A stretch of 64,000 nucleotides of DNA. Origin: Talpa occidentalis. Its lineage: Eukaryota > Chordata > Mammalia > Eulipotyphla > Talpidae. This document shows, in pieces, positions 22,964 to 34,544 of this stretch (position 1 is the stretch's first letter; each line of letters opens with the position of its first letter). The position numbers were made by a program, and so were the translations under genes. The stretch is from positions 42,093,876 to 42,157,875 of the forward strand of contig NW_023601433.1 in NCBI RefSeq assembly GCF_014898055.3, in the 5' to 3' direction. The notes beneath the pieces are model-generated. The model saw nothing but the letters and a program-made list of their open reading frames with translations, did not search any database and had not been told where the DNA came from.

Positions 22964-23729
22964 AAGCTCTACATTTTATTAATTTTTTTTGCATGCAATT
23001 TTTTTTAGATTTAGATGTTTTCTTACATCTTTGTTACTTTTGGATAGTATTTGATTTCTCCCCTCTGGTTTGGTCCCTGTAGTTCTCCCACCACCACAGC
23101 ACCTGGGATCTGTCATCGCAGTCCCTTACCTCCCTTAGAAGCTACACATTTTACCCAGCAGCAATGGCAGAGGGCTCCTTTAAGACTATGCTCTTCATAC
23201 AAATTATGTAATGGTTGGTTGTCACCGGTGACACAATAACACATCTGTCACTTCATGCTGCATACTTCAACGTTGGTTTCCTTGGCACTGGAGTCTTTTA
23301 CTTCGCAAATTTGAAAAGGCAGATCAAAGCACAAGACAAGAGACCAGAGACAGGCATGGAGTTCCTTCACAGCCCACCACACTGGTTTGAGCCAAAGCTC
23401 TGGCCTGGCTCAGCCTGACATTCATGCTCCCCACCCCCATGACCCCACCTCCCACCCATGAGTTGCAAGTCTCTGTCTTCAGTTCAGCCTCACTTCTGAG
23501 CACCGTCCCTGTCAGTTCACCTGTCTCCTGGGCATGTTCTTTTCAGTATCCTAAAGGCACCCAAAGTTCAGCTTGTCTACGTGAACTCACTGCACACCCC
23601 TGCAAATCCATGGTAGATGGCACAGCGTATCTCCCTAGCCTCTGCCTGGGAGCCTTCCTGCCCAACTCCCCGTCTTGCCTTCTAGTGCAAGCTTTTCTGT
23701 CAGCCCCTCCACCCCATCTCCCTGCCAGA

Positions 23730-24305
23730 GACCAGTGTGCGTGGTGAGTCCTCATCTTTACCCTTGCAGCTTCCTGACTGGTTTACTTGCTTGTTCACCT
23801 CCGATCTGTCCTCCACACCAGGCTGAAGTGGCCTTGCTAAAGTACAAAACCATTTGTACTGCTTCTGTCCTTATAAACCTGTCAGCTGATCACAGCTGAC
23901 TTCTTGATACAAGCTCCACCCGCATAGCATGGTGTTCAAGACCATCCTTTTCTCCTGCAGGAGTAAAGAACTCTGCAGAGATGTCTGCACACTTATTCAG
24001 TGTCTCTGCCTGTACTCACGCTGTCCCCTGGCCCAGTGGGCTCGTGTTCATTTTCCCAGGCTCCATTAAGTACGAAGCCCTTCCCAAATTCTCTTTACCC
24101 CCAACCCAAGAAGAATGGGTGATCTCCTCCTTTTTGGTCCCTCTACCCTTTACAGGCTTCTGTGGTAGCACATTGAATTGAACATTGTCTTTGCTGCTAT
24201 TCCTTTTGTCTCCAACACTAAATTGAGAGCAGAAGTTGTGTTTGAATCACTTCCTGTTCCTTGCATGCCTGACACAGTGAGGGGTGAATAAATGAATGAT
24301 TGATG
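23730..24305 (+). repeat. L2 LINE relic
   Basis: The right end reads tgacacagtgaggggtgaat followed by aaatgaatgattgatg, the L2 3' terminus with its short repeat tail, preceded by C-rich L2-like 3' UTR sequence. No frame survives. Confidence 0.6.
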
Positions 24306-24339
24306 TGTATTGTTGCTTGGGAGTTCTCATCCTGTTTTC

Positions 24340-24445
24340 TCTACTAATTAGCTGTTTAATGATTTTGGAAACATAACTGACTAGACCTTAGTTGTCGCAT
24401 TTGTATAATGAGGACATTGAGATAGGTGTAGGTTATTAGTTTTCT
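24340..24445 (+). repeat. MIR-like relic
   Basis: attagctgtttaatgatttt and gtcgcatttgtataatgagg match the MIR core in orientation and order. Confidence 0.45.
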
Positions 24446-24577
24446 TGCACAGACTTCAAAGTCATGGTCCCATCACCCTAAGATGAATTTCACACAGTCA
24501 TCAACCACCACACTCGGAGAGCAGTTTCTGATGGGTCTTACAAAGAACAAAAAACATATTTAAAAATGTGATTCTTT

Positions 24578-25782
24578 TTCTTTGATTGTTTGTTTATAGT
24601 AAACACATGAAAATTTGCCTAGAATTATTTTATTTTTAATATAATTTATTTATTTATATATATTTTACATCATTGTTCATTTTTGTACAGTGTTTGTTTT
24701 CTCTTCTCAGGTGTAGTCCCCATAGAATTCCACCACCAGTTTACCTGTTCACCATCGCCATAGTCCCTTGTGCTCTTCCCGCCCTTGTTCTGATCCCTCT
24801 CCTTCCACCTCCGTTACAGAATGTCTCTGATTTATAGTTGCCTGCCTTTTTTTTGTTATTATTTTCTCCCTGATCCCTTATTTGCTTCCCCTGTATTCCC
24901 CCATAAGTGAAACCACCTGACATTTTTCTTTTTCCCTCTGACTTATTTCACTAAGCTTAATCCCTTCTAGCTCCATCTATGTTGCTACAAATGGCATGAG
25001 TTTATCTTTTCTGATTGCTGAATAGTATTCCATTGTGTATATATACCACATCTTCTTGATCCAGTCATTTATGTTGGGGGTATTTAGGTTGTTTCCATAT
25101 CTTACCTAGTATAAATAGTGCTGCAATAAACATAGGGGTACACATATCCTTTTGAATTAATGTTTTTGTGTCCTTTGGGTAGATTCCTAGGAGTGGAATT
25201 GCTGGGCCATATGGTAGCTCCACTTTTAGTAGTTTGAGGAAACTCCACACAGCTTTCCATAGTGGTTGGACCAGTTTGCATTCCCACCAGCACTGTGGGA
25301 GGGTTCCTTTTTCTCCACATCCTCGCAACATTTGTTGCTGCTGGTTTTTTTAATATGTGCCATTCTCCCTGGGATAAGGTTACATCTCACTGTGGTTTTG
25401 ATTTGCATTTCCCTGATTATAAGGGATGTTGAACATTTTTTCATATACCTTTTGGCCATATACATTTCCTCTTTGGAGAAGTCTTGTTAGCTCTTCTGCC
25501 CATTTCTTGACTGGATTGTTTACTTTGTTTTTGTTGAGTCGTATGAGTTCTTTGTATATTTTTGTGATCAGTCCTTTATCAGTTGTATGGAGTGCAAAAA
25601 TTTTCTCCCAATCAATAGGGCATCTCCTTATTTTGGCTAATGTCTCTTTTGCTGTACAGAAGCTTTTTAGTTTGATGTGATCCCAGGTGTTTATCTTTTC
25701 CTTGACTTTCTTTGCTTTTGGGGATGAGTCTTTAAAAGTGTTACTGAGATCCATGTCATGTGGTGTTTTGCCTATAAAAAAT
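24578..25782 (-). mobile_element. LINE-1 fragment, type B, with extra DNA beyond its 3' end
   Basis: 1.2-kb reverse LINE-1 running from 3' UTR into ORF2 (antisense gcattcccaccagcactgtg; aagctttttagtttgatgtg). TSD atgtgattcttt at 24566-24577 and 25783-25794. Between the LINE-1's own A-rich tail (about 24635) and the TSD lie ~55 bases not present in the related copy at 20030. Confidence 0.9.
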
Positions 25783-25849
25783 ATGTGATTCTTTGCAGAC
25801 ATGAGCGCAGTCTTATAGCCACTAGTTGGATTCCTGACGATACTGGATT

Positions 25850-26250
25850 GAAGATTATCCCCCCTCCCAAATTTCTACCTGCTTGGAACTTAAGAATGTG
25901 ACTTTATCTGGAAATAGGGTTTTTGAAGATATAATAGCTAAGATGAAATCATACTAGATTAGGATTGGCCTTCAATACAATGATTAGTGTCTTTATAAGA
26001 AGAGAATACAGAGAGACAGAGAAGAGAGTGATATGAAGATGGAAGCCAAGATTGCAGTGACATGTCTATAAGCCAAGGAGCACCTAAGAGGGCTGGGAGC
26101 CACCAGACACTAGCAAATGGAGAGGAAGGATGTGAAGGCTCCCCTAAAGCCTTCAAAAGGAGCATGACCCAGCTGACACCCTGCTTTGCCACTTCAGGCA
26201 TCCAGAAACTATGAAAATACATAATATCAGGACACAAGCCACCAAATTAG
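25850..26250 (+). mobile_element. MaLR/MLT1-like LTR relic
   Basis: gaatgtgactttatctggaa, tagggtttttgaagatataa, tgtctttataagaagagaat and the closing caaattagttacagcagctc are in the order expected for this LTR group. Confidence 0.6.
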
Positions 26251-26261
26251 TTACAGCAGCT

Positions 26262-27780
26262 CAAGGGAGGCACACACTGGGCTCTCCTTCCTCTGTACAA
26301 TGACCTGTCACTTCAGTCGAGTTCCATGAGACAAGTGAATAGCATCTTATACATTCTATGGTGCCACACTCAGGTCCAGGTTCTTATTCTTTGCTGTGTT
26401 CACTATGGACAACCTCACAAATGCAGCATCAGTAACCGGCATATCAAAACCCAGGAGCTAAAAAAGGTTAACTTCATACTCTGAAGGCTGGTAGAAAAGC
26501 AACATCATGATTAGATTTTTTGGTGTTTGTTCCTATCAATTAGGATTTTCAGACTCTACCTGCAAATACTAATAAGAATATAAGAAATAAGAAATAATCA
26601 GAGAGGGTCTGGAGTAGCCACATACTTGAGAAAGTGGAAAGTATTAAGAGTCACACAGAAAATAGATCTGTTTTCTCATTTAGTTGTTTATTCTGCACCA
26701 ATCTGCCAAATACTCTAAAATATAACAGTCCATTTGCCAACCTTCTGTCATTTTCTTGACCCTAATTTGAGGCACTAGATGAGGGAGCAGTGACCTGGTG
26801 ACTGGTGATGAGCAGGCTCCAGCATCCTTCAGAGCCAGCATGCTCTGAATGCCTTGCCTTTCATATGTGCCCTGCCATCAATGCCCCTTGCCCCTGCACT
26901 CCTTTAGCATCTGTGTGATTAGAAGTTATTAGATCAGGCAGATGCTAGGAGGCAATCAAGATGTAAATTAAGTAATTGAGAACCAAATTGTAAAGTGCAT
27001 CAAGCTTAACTGTCACAGTATTTAATTTGCAAAGGGCCCCTGCAGGAGCAGGACAGTCACACCCCTGCAGAGGGAACCATGTTCCCACTGCACACTTGAC
27101 ACCCAAGTTGTCTTGTGTGACAGCACCTGATTCTCTGCCACTGCTCTCAGGGGTCCAGACATTTAGCTCCATGCTGGAATGACTGAAAAAGAGCAGAATT
27201 TGTCATGGGTGATTAAATACATATGCCTGTAGAAAGTATGCATCATTTTCCAGTACAGTGGTTGTGACTTCTCAGTGAAGTGGGTGGATTAGAGTTCTCT
27301 TGTCTTGTTTTGAAGCTGATGTGACCTCCATGACTAGGGGAGGCACTCCAAGATGGTGACTGAAAATGTGACATCTTAAAGCCGGGGGGTAGGGATTATT
27401 CTGAATGCAAGGAGGCCCTCTCCTCCATTTTGTTACAGTAGCATCAAAAAAAAATTATAGGGTAGAAATGGTGACTTCCTTACATTTCTACTTGTTGCCT
27501 CCTTGGCCTGTGGGAAGTGGACCAAATTGCGAATCTGAGTGATGGACACCATGCAGGAATGAGAAATGACCCAAGACAGGATGTGGCTCCTCACCCAGGA
27601 TTATGTCTCCAGCTCTCTCTCCATGAACTGATTCTTTCCTGGAGGGCATCTGGGGCCCGGCAGCCCCATCCCACCAATCTGTCCTTAGAATATTGAATGC
27701 TAGAAGAGAACACAGCTTCACAAGGTGAAATTCTTGCCATCCTTGATGGATGGTTGTTTTTAGGTTTCCAATAGAATATT
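26262..27780. other. Non-coding stretch, nothing recognised
   Basis: No exon, RNA gene or clear repeat; several frames under 80 codons only. Confidence 0.4.
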
Positions 27781-27795
27781 CTTGTTAGTACTTTT

Positions 27796-28059
27796 TTTTT
27801 TAAGATTTATTTCTTTTTATACAAGAGCTGGGGTACAGGCCAGAGGCATGGGAGGGTGAGAGGATTTACTAGAGACAGAGCAGGGAGCAGAAAAGGCAGA
27901 CTGACGAAATACACTGCTGAGGGGAGCAGCGGCCACAACAGGAGAGGTCTGCCATGCCATGTGGGAATATCCCTGGCCGGCCAGGATTGAACCCATGCCG
28001 CAGAGGCTGCGGACAGCTTCACAGCGCTGTGCTCAACCTGCTGCGCCACCAGGGAGGCC
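27796..28059 (-). mobile_element. tRNA-derived SINE (O)
   Basis: Reverse copy with an exact 15-bp TSD cttgttagtactttt at 27781-27795 and 28060-28074. Confidence 0.95.
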
Positions 28060-28344
28060 CTTGTTAGTACTTTTGACTCAAAACTGCAAAGTGTCTTCAA
28101 GGCAGCAGCATTCCAGAGCATCATATAAACACCTCTATTGGAATACTGTCTTGGTTAGGGAGGTGCAGAGGTGCTGTGACAAAGAGATCCAGAAATCCAA
28201 TGATGTAAAGAATGCAAGGATTCTCCTCTCTCTCACCTGTGAGTCCAGAGGAGAGCAGCATCTATTCATGGGGCAGCTCAACTCTAGGTGGATTTTCAGG
28301 AATGTGGGCTCCTTACACTTTGCTTCTATCTCTTCCTCTAAGAC

Positions 28345-28506
28345 TGAGGTTCTCAGTCTCTCCTGAGCACCAGAATTCTCTGAAAGGCTTTAAACCCAGA
28401 GTTTCTATTAGTAGGACTGAGTGGGGTCTGAGAATTTGTCTTTCTGACAAGTGTCAGGTGATGCTGATACTGCTGATCCAGGCACCCCACTTGGAGAACC
28501 ATCCCC
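28345..28506 (+). mobile_element. hAT-type DNA transposon relic (MER20/MER5-like)
   Basis: gaggttctcagtctctcc at the left and cacttggagaaccatc at the right form a decayed terminal inverted repeat. Between them are cagagtttctattagtagga, tgagaatttgtctttctgac and gtgatgctgatactgctgat. Confidence 0.7.
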
Positions 28507-28984
28507 CCAGGGCCCTGCCCCAACCTGCCATTGTTGTTAAATTGTAGACATATTCATGCCCCAGATTATGGGAACAGGGAGGAGCACACAGTGTTTTAAG
28601 GTCCAGACTGGTAAGTGGTGCTGCTCATTTCCACTCAGTTTCCACTGATAAGAAGTTAGTGCTCACCTAGCTGCAAGGGAGGCTGGGAAATGTCTAACTA
28701 GTTGACCACATGCCCTGCCACATTGTGTTATTATGAGAAAAGGGGAAAGTGGATTCTGTGGGACAACCAGTACCATATACACCTGTCACACCATGATTAT
28801 TTACTCACTTTCTCCCCTCAGAACCTGAGCTCTGTGAGAGCAGGTGGGACAAGTGTCATTCCTGTTTATGGCTTCAGAGTCTGTCATAGAAAACAAGATA
28901 GATGCTTAGTTCCACAGGTGCTGACCTTATCCATCGGTAGCCTGGGGGTGGGGGTGCTTGGGCAGCAGTTGTGCATACAGCCAG

Positions 28985-29185
28985 TATCTCAGTGGACTGT
29001 CCATCACAGTGTGTGATGAAAAATTATGAGAAGCAGGAGAGCAAGGTGGGGAGGGAGCATGGTGGGCTATGGTGAGGGACTGTAGTTGTTTTGGTGGTGG
29101 GTGTGGTGCCAATGGAGGGGAGAGAGCCTATACCTCATATACAAACAGCGATGTAAACCAAAGCTACTGCAATAAAAAAGGAGAA
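28985..29185 (+). mobile_element. Old LINE-1 3' UTR piece
   Basis: gggctatggtgagggactgt, gtggtgccaatggagg and tactgcaataaaaaagg match an old LINE-1 3' end. Confidence 0.55.
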
Positions 29186-29280
29186 AGTAAGAAGCAATAG
29201 ACTAAAAGAAAAAATTGGCGTATTTTGGTCAATTTTCTCCTTTCTCTTTGCTATTGGGCATTTTGAAATACCAATTTAAA

Positions 29281-30190
29281 ACATTTTATTTATTTTTTTA
29301 AAGATTTTTTTTTTATATTCCCCATACAGTTGCATTCCCCTTATTTTGACCCCAATCCCTCTTCTCCCTGCCGCCCCCCTCCCCATAGTGTGTCTCTGGT
29401 TTATACTTGCTTGTTGATTTTGATTTTTTCTTTATTATAGTTATTCTTTTTCCTGGTCTCTTGTTTAGGTTTTCTAGATTCCTGCTATGAGTGAGACCAT
29501 CCTGAGATCCTGTTCCATGTAGGACAGAAGCAACTTGAAAACAGAACGAAATGATTCTTTAAGAGAGCTTTTAGCAATGTGAAAGGAACAAGTGAATAGA
29601 TGGGGAAGGAATTTCTAATAGTATTTTTCTTTTTCTTTCTGGCTTATTTTGCTGAGCATGATCCCTTCCAGCTCCATCCATGTCACTGCAAATTGCATGA
29701 GTTTATCTTTTTTGATTGCTGAGTAATATTCCATGGTGTATATGTACCACATCTTCTTGATCCAGTCATCTCTTTTTGGGCATTTGGGCTGTTTCCAAAG
29801 CTTAGCTATTGTAAATAGTGCTGCTATAAACATAGGGGTGCAGGTGCTCTTTGGAATTGATGTTTCTGTGTCCTTTGGGTAAATACCTAGGAGTGGAATT
29901 GCTGGATCCTATGGAAGCTCTATGTTTAGTAGGTCCAGAAATCTGCACACAGCTCTCCATAGTGGTTGGACCAGTTTGCACTCCCACCAACAGTGCAGGA
30001 GAGTTCCTTTTTCTCCACACCCTCGCCAACATTTGTTGTGGCTAGTTTTTTTAATATGTGCCATTCTCACTGGTGTAAGGTGGTATCTCATTGTAGTTTT
30101 GATTTGCATTTCCCTGATTACAAGTGATGTTGAACATTTTTTTCATATGCCTGTTGGCCATTTGCATTTCCTCTTTGGAGAAGTTTCTTT
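29281..30190 (-). mobile_element. Young-type LINE-1 containing a foreign 114-bp block
   Basis: Reverse, 5'-truncated LINE-1 flanked by aatacca(a)atttaaa at 29267-29280 and 30191-30204 (TSD with one indel). The left part (29281-29505) is 3' UTR; the right part (29622-30190) is the ORF2 end. They should join as ccatccggtatttttc, as at 41151 and 49248, but are separated by 29508-29621, which is not LINE-1. Confidence 0.92.
29508..29621 (+). repeat. 114-bp copy of 31814-31927 inserted in the LINE-1
   Basis: Matches 31814-31927 in the same orientation with five mismatches by eye (about 96% identity), beginning tcctgttccatgtaggacag and ending ggaatttctaatag. The flanks differ completely on both sides. 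Confidence 0.93.
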
Positions 30191-30206
30191 AATACCAAAT
30201 TTAAAG

Positions 30207-31009
30207 ATGTAAGTCCTTTAAGGTCTTATTATTGGACTTTACAAGAGAGTGCAGCGAAAAGTACTGGCATTCAAAATGTCACATTGGTAACAAAGAATAT
30301 ACACAATACATGATGTCTGTCTACATTACTACATATACATAAATATATATCCATATATGTACATATATACACGAAATAGCAACTGGCATGCAGATACAAT
30401 TCAATGCTGTAGAAAATATTTTTTGTGTGTGGAATATCACATTTCCTTAGGGAATGTCTGAAATGGCGTATTATAATACTATGAAGAAAACAAGTTCTCT
30501 ACTTATATTCTGTTTAATAAAATATAGCTATACTAGCAAATATGTTATTTAGTATGATGTTAATAAAATGTCACTTAGTAACATGTGAGTAAAATTATCC
30601 CTCGTATCAATAATTTTCAAAATTGTCCTGTTATGACAAATTATTTGATCAAATATCTGAAATTGTCCTAGAATTAAATATTTACACACAAACAGAACGT
30701 GGGGCATTTGGGACCAATCCTTGTGAGAATGCAAGCTAAGTAAACAGACTTCCTCACTGCAGGGATCCTTAGTCTCAGCTGCACTTTGTATTCTGGTCCT
30801 GGAAAGGAGCAGCAAAAGCTGCTGTCGAGTGGGTGTCTACCTCAGGGTTCTACAGACCTGAAATACCTAGCTGCTAAAGAAGCAGCAACGTCACCTCTTT
30901 GTTTTTCTGGTTCTCTCCAAGATCTCCCCATCTCATTTACTGCATTTATTGTAGGACATTCACTGGAGAAGTGAGGTGGACACCCACTCAGAGGAAGTCT
31001 GTCTTCTTT
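30207..31009. other. AT-rich non-coding stretch
   Basis: No gene recognised. A (TA/CA)-rich patch lies at 30328-30372. Confidence 0.4.
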
Positions 31010-31028
31010 AAAGAGAGAAGATAGTGAG

Positions 31029-31310
31029 GGACCTCCCTGGTGGTACAGGGGTTAAAAACACAGTGCTAGCAAGCTGTCACCAGCCATTGCAACATGAGTT
31101 CGATCCCCGGCCAGGGAGATACCCACATGGTGCAGCAGACCTCTCCTGACTGCCCGCTGCTCCCCTCAGCAGTGTATTTCAGTCAGACTGCCTGTTCTGC
31201 TCCCCTCTCTGTCTCTGGTGAATCCTCTCACCCCCTGCACCTCTGACCTACACCCCTATTCTTGTATGCACAAATAAATAGATCTTTTAAAAAGAAAGAG
31301 AGAGAGAGAA

Positions 31311-31359
<49 letters not shown>

Positions 31360-31366
31360 AAGAGAG
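31029..31366 (+). mobile_element. tRNA-derived SINE (O) whose tail became a (GA)n microsatellite
   Basis: Forward copy (ggacctccctggtgg head, gagttcgatcccc B box) ending in AAATAGATCTTTTAAAAAG and then a purine tract. Exact 19-bp TSD aaagagagaagatagtgag at 31010-31028 and 31367-31385. Confidence 0.95.
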
Positions 31367-31375
31367 AAAGAGAGA
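31291..31375 (+). repeat. (AG)n/(AAAG)n microsatellite
   Basis: Purine-only tract made of AG and AAAG units. It merges into the right-hand SINE TSD. Confidence 0.93.
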
Positions 31376-31813
31376 AGATAGTGAGCGAACAGTCCCCTGG
31401 GCACATCTGACTTCTGATTGGATCATCTAGATAACAAAGCTGAGGTCAAGGTACTGTAGAGAGAGATCTGTGTTGGTCTGGGCTGTTTGGCAGGAGGAGG
31501 ATGGCATTTGGAGGCCAGGGAGGAGCTTAGGAGCTGTTCTGTGTGTTCCCTGCCTCCACCCCCAGAGACCACGTGTGCCAGAGGGTTCCTGAAAGTCGCC
31601 CTCCTGGTGGCCAGGCTTTAGGCTGTGCCCCTGCAGGAAGCCCTTGCCCTGCGCAGGGCAGGCCCCTCTTAGACTTGCCTGTTCATCTCCTCCCTTTGTA
31701 AGATGAAGGGGATGAGGGGACTTGTGGTGAGGGACCCGCTGTACCCTCCGCAGATTCTTCAGTTAGGACCCTCTGGGCCCCCAGAATTGGCTAAGACCAA
31801 ACAACAATAGAGC

Positions 31814-31927
31814 TCCTGTTCCATGTAGGACAGCAGCAACTTGAAAACAGAACGAAATGGTTCTTTAAGAGCACTATTAGCAATGTGAAAGGAACAAGTG
31901 AATAGATGGGGAAGGAATTTCTAATAG
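31814..31927 (+). repeat. Presumed source of the 114-bp duplication
   Basis: Sits in apparently continuous unique sequence (caacaatagagc on the left, cagaggggtgag on the right), so it is the likely original of the copy found in the LINE-1 at 29508-29621. Confidence 0.85.
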
Positions 31928-32149
31928 CAGAGGGGTGAGAAAACAAAGGAGAGAAGGAGATTAGGATAAAATGACATAAAAGCCTGCCGAGGAGGGGCCC
32001 TGGGAAGCCTCCAGATGCAACAAATTACTCTGACAGGAAGGAATAAGGGCATTGTAAATGGAGGCATGTGGTGGTTGTAAAAATACACAACAGGCTGAGA
32101 AAAATGCTGTAAGCACAGCTTCAAACATCCTCCCAGAAGTTCAGAATTT

Positions 32150-32375
32150 TAAAATGACCCTTGAAAGCTGATGGTAGATCTGAGGCATCCAGGGCGGGGG
32201 TGGAGGGGGTGATGAGAAAGGAGAAAACATGGCACAAGGAGAGCATAATAGACTGCAGTGAAGGACTGTGGGTGCTCTGGTGGTGGTAAAACTATGCTGA
32301 CCACACCTGAGAGGAGAAATCTTATATGTGAAAAAAATTAATACGGATTAAAGTAGTGGTACTTCAGTAGTGGAA
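32150..32375 (+). mobile_element. Old LINE-1 3' end
   Basis: aaagctgatggtagatctga, tgctctggtggtggtaaaac, actatgctgaccacacctga and taaagtagtggtacttcag. Same 3' end as the copy finishing at about 12810. Confidence 0.7.
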
Positions 32376-32928
32376 TTAGAGTTCCACTCTGGTGTGGAGG
32401 GGAAGCAAACAGGACAATCAGCCCTTTCCTGCCAGACTTTTGTTTTTGCTCCAAGATCATTGACATCTCTGTAATAGGACAGGAGATGAAATGCCCTCTG
32501 GTTGGAATCAGGTTATTTCTAATGTATGCAAGAATATTATGCATCAACATGTTAACCATAGTTTTGCCTGGGAAAAGTAGCTTTAACTGGTCTTTATTTC
32601 CCTAATTTTCCCTATTTTCTATGAGAGATATATCTTTATATAATGAAAACAAACTAAATAATGAAATCTCAGCTGTTTCACCGTCACAGAGGTCTGACTG
32701 AAGCTGGGACTCAAGTTGTGGGTAGGGGCTGCCCCAGGGCAGCCTTTGGCCTCGAGATAGTCCCATTTATCAGGTGGAGGCTTCCTGTCCTGCTTTTGCT
32801 CTCTGTCTCCCCTCTGCAGCCACAGGTGTCCCAGGACAGTCCCTGAAGGAAGAGAGGCACTGTGGGGGTTTGAGCAGCGTGGGGGGGCTTCTGCCGCCCC
32901 TTGTGACCCAGCTGTGCTGTGCTTTCAG
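32376..32928. other. Non-coding stretch
   Basis: No supported feature before the candidate exon at 32929. Confidence 0.4.
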
Positions 32929-33022
32929 GTGAACCTCAATCAGCATCTCATCTGACCACCGTCACCTGCTGCTGCCCTCAGCCTGTCACCTGCCCGGGCC
33001 TGTCACTGTGCCGCCTCTGCAG
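32929..33022 (+). other. Candidate non-coding 5' exon of GNG4
   Basis: A 94-base block bounded by a plausible acceptor (gtgctttcag, ending 32928) and a near-consensus donor (TGCAG|GTAAGG at 33023), about 5 kb upstream of the GNG4 start exon and on the same strand. It is C-rich, repeat-free and holds no ATG. GNG4 is known to have alternative untranslated 5' exons, so this is a reasonable candidate. This is inferred from splice signals alone; chance GT/AG pairs of this quality do occur. Confidence 0.33.
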
Positions 33023-33392
33023 GTAAGGAAGCCATGAATCCTGCCCAAAAGCAGGTTCTCTCTGGAGGGCAGTGTCTTTGCCAGCTGTGGGGGCAGAGGG
33101 TGCTGGGGTGAGGCTGGGCTGCATACTCCCAGATGGTGGCTGGATCCCTCCACACCTCACTTTCTTCCTGTTGTAGTTGTCACTGTCCTCTTTCCCCCTC
33201 GCCCAACCTCTATAGCAGATGTTGCCAGTGGAGCCCATTTTATGAGTCACCCAGCACTTAGCATTTCTCCATTATGAGTGGCTGTACCCACTTTGCAGGG
33301 AGCCAGGACAGGAAACCTGAGTCATTTCCATGGGGTGCTAGACCTTAGCTAGGATGCCAAGCACGGTGCCTTACCTTAAGAAAGGAGATGTT

Positions 33393-33677
33393 GGGCCTCC
33401 CTGGTGGCTCAGGGGGTTGAGACGCAACCTATGAAGCTGACCGTAGCCTCTGAAGTGCGAGTTCAATCACTGGCCGAGGAGCAACCCACATGGCACAACA
33501 GACCTCTCCTGGCTCACTCACTGCTCCCCTCAGCAGTGTATTTCAGTCAGTCTGCCTGTTCTGTTCCCTGCTCTATCTCTGGTGAATCCTCTCACCCCAC
33601 CCCACCCCCATGCCTTTGGCCTGTGCCCCAGCTCTTGTATGCATAAAAATAAAATAAATCTTTAAAAAAAAAAAAAA
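33393..33677 (+). mobile_element. tRNA-derived SINE (O)
   Basis: Forward copy with a diverged B box (gttcaatcac) and intact tail (AAATAAATCTTT then poly(A)). Short repeat agatgt at both ends. A C-rich expansion (ccccaccccacccccatg) lies in its 3' body. Confidence 0.9.
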
Positions 33678-33735
33678 GATGTCATTCAGGCAAGCATCCT
33701 TGTTTGGCAAATCACTGTAATAAAAGGGGAGTCAA

Positions 33736-34003
33736 GGGCCTCCCCTGGTGGCACAGTGGTTGAGCACTGAGCTGAGAGGTGCCCACAGCCTCTGCAGCAC
33801 CAATTCGATCCTGGCCGATGGGTGAGGGTCCCACATGGTGTGCATGGGTGATGGCGATGGGTGAGGGTCCCCTGCCGCGCCCGCTGCTCCTCTCAGCAAT
33901 GTATTTCGTCAGTCTGCCTGTTCTGTTCCCCATTCTGGCTCTAGTGAATTCTCTCACCCTCCCGCGTTTCTGACTGTACCCAGTGCTTGTATAAATAAAT
34001 AAA
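33736..34003 (+). mobile_element. tRNA-derived SINE (Y) with an internal duplication
   Basis: Forward copy 58 bases after the previous SINE. The segment gatgggtgagggtccc occurs twice (about 33817 and 33858). Imperfect TSD aaaaggggagtcaa / aaaagaggggtcaa. Confidence 0.9.
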
Positions 34004-34019
34004 AAAAGAGGGGTCAACA

Positions 34020-34540
34020 GCATGCCCACCCTGCAGTTGAAGTGGGTTGGTCTCCTCAGGCCCCAAGGTCAGTGCTCACCAGTGGTTGCTGTCTCTCAGG
34101 CACTGTCCAGGGACACAGGCTGCAGCCAACTTCTGAACAGCTCGTGGAGATAATTCATGTTAGGGAGCATGGCTGAAAAGACCCCGTGAGATCCACTTGT
34201 CCAGACATTCTAAACACTGTCCCGAGTCAGGTCATGTCAGCAGCACTGAGGACTGAGCCAGCTTGTTCTGCCTGCCCCCACAACTCTGCATTTACTGAGC
34301 TATGCAGTCCAAGATGCAGCCCATTAGAACCTCCCCATGAAGGCTGTCTGTGTGTGAATGCGTTCCTGTGTGCCCAAGGGGCAGAACTATCTGACCATGG
34401 TGTGACCCCACTAGGCCAACGAGGGGCAACTAGCTGGGAACACATGGGGAAAGGCTGTCTTCTGCTTCCACTATGAAAAATTAGGGTCTTGGACCTGGAC
34501 CTTTTAAGTCCCATTACAATATTAACAGCAATGATTCAGA
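34020..34540. other. Non-coding stretch
   Basis: No supported gene; overlapping frames of about 95 codons on both strands have no recognised domain. Confidence 0.4.
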
Positions 34541-34544
34541 GCCT

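Noticed and set aside
32881..33040. CpG-island promoter near the candidate exon
   Set aside because: The area is GC-rich but has few CpG dinucleotides, so there is no island.
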